Below, piece by piece: positions 63,306 to 64,000 of a DNA stretch of 64,000 nt. The DNA comes from Echinometra lucunter. Taxonomy: Eukaryota; Echinodermata; Echinoidea; Camarodonta; Echinometridae. Position numbers and translations under genes: made by a program. The DNA lies in NCBI GenBank assembly GCA_029962745.1, contig CM057157.1, positions 20,853,798 through 20,917,797 on the forward strand. Direction: 5' to 3'. The notes below the pieces were generated by a model. That model ran no database searches and had not been told where the DNA came from. It worked only from the letters and a program-made list of their open reading frames with translations. Each line of letters begins with the position of its first letter. The stretch's first letter is position 1.

Positions 63306-64000
63306 TTGTACCATGTATACCAAGGAACTTTCTTACAAGGGATTTACATGTACAGTGTACTCCAGTAAACTGCAATGATATTTGCTCTGGGCTTCATTTT
63401 GTAAGAAATAAAGGATTATTTTTTTCGGGTTTGCCAATGGATTATAGATTAATATTCATGGTTTAATCTGTAGTCAATTATAGAAATAAGTATAGCACCA
63501 AATAAAGAAATCAGTATTCCACAAAGATAGGAAATTGATGCTGAAGTGATGCATGACATAATTTTGCTGGAGCATGATCACTAAATATCAATCTATTTTC
63601 CTGATACAACAAACATTTTCAAAAGTTGATATTTAAGAAGTACCTTTAAAAAGTATAAAAACAAATTATATGGCACAATTATATTGTTGTAAGATGGTAC
63701 CTCTGTTAGTTTCACACCTTCAAGGATAGAATTTCAACCTTGGCATATTGGCATAATCCACTTCACCCTTTCCCATACTTACTGTCACATACTAAAAATA
63801 AAGCCAAGTTTAATCATGCCAGTACCGGCCTCTACACCAATCTTTTCATACAGAGCTTGGAGTGGCATTTGGGGTCTGTAAGCATGAGCTCTTTGTTAAA
63901 CTTTTGAAAATTAGGGGGTCTAGACTCAGATCATGACTTGAATTAAACTTACAACTTTAAGTTTTTTGAAAGCCCATGTGGCAATGTGCCTGTTAAGCCC

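Larger units (their letters stand above)
59350..64000. other. 5' intron or flank of the transporter gene
   Basis: No further exon is recognised. The acceptor directly before the start codon implies a 5' UTR exon at an unknown distance. The region holds mobile elements at 59473, 60211, 61113 and 62473 and a C homopolymer (61499-61524). Confidence 0.6.

Noticed and set aside
1..64000. CRISPR arrays, operons, ribosome binding sites, prophage
   Set aside because: Spliced genes and SINEs show animal DNA; the regular repeats here are microsatellites, minisatellites or transposon ends.
1..64000. tRNA or rRNA genes
   Set aside because: I saw no cloverleaf with matching A and B boxes and no rRNA core; only SINE heads carry box-like words.

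Overview
This is a stretch of animal nuclear DNA, most likely from an echinoderm such as a sea urchin. Exons are short, with GT-AG introns of 0.5-2.5 kb, and codons split across introns in consistent phases. The spaces between exons are AT-rich and crowded with microsatellites, short inverted-repeat elements and SINE tails ending in (ATT)n. Nothing prokaryotic is present: no operons, no CRISPR array. A 500-base run of N (21001-21500) is an assembly gap.

Three protein-coding genes are well supported. (1) On the plus strand, 2885-17114 holds the 3' part of a multi-PDZ scaffold gene of the MPDZ(MUPP1)/PATJ family. Sixteen coding exons join in one open frame (2298 nt, 765 residues plus stop), carry the last five PDZ domains and end in the natural stop; the 5' part lies left of the window. 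(2) On the minus strand, 32338-33483 is a single-exon type II membrane glycosyltransferase of family GT31 (beta-1,3-galactosyltransferase/N-acetylglucosaminyltransferase type). (3) On the minus strand, 59349 down to 50728, a complete seven-coding-exon nucleotide-sugar transporter of the SLC35A3 (UDP-GlcNAc) type gives exactly 999 nt, 332 residues. Genes 2 and 3 both serve Golgi glycosylation, one importing activated sugar and the other transferring it; PATJ/MPDZ is a cell-polarity and tight-junction scaffold.

Layout: 1-2884, intron of the PDZ gene; 2885-17114, PDZ exons; 17115 to about 20.3 kb, its 3' UTR and flank, containing a SINE, a 7SL-like fragment and degenerate tandem repeats; 20.4-21.9 kb, trinucleotide satellites around the gap; 21.9-31.9 kb, apparently non-coding spacer; 32.3-33.5 kb, glycosyltransferase; 33.5-37 kb, promoter-like sequence and a deleted DNA transposon with THAP-like and possible YqaJ-type first exons; 37-50.7 kb, spacer or 3' UTR with several inverted-repeat elements; 50.7-59.3 kb, transporter; 59.35-64 kb, its 5' intron or flank with large foldback elements.

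No unmistakably new biological system is visible. The observations most worth following are: exon ends with their splice donors amplified into minisatellites in two unrelated genes; a pair of inverted-repeat elements each flanked by exact 13-bp direct repeats, one containing a hammerhead-ribozyme-like core; a deletion derivative of a two-gene transposon that seems to keep both ends and both first exons, plus a short relative at 43.8 kb; a 7SL/Alu-like head sequence outside vertebrates; and a roughly 650-bp near-perfect hairpin. Exon boundaries were read by eye from splice signals and frame continuity, and no database search was possible.
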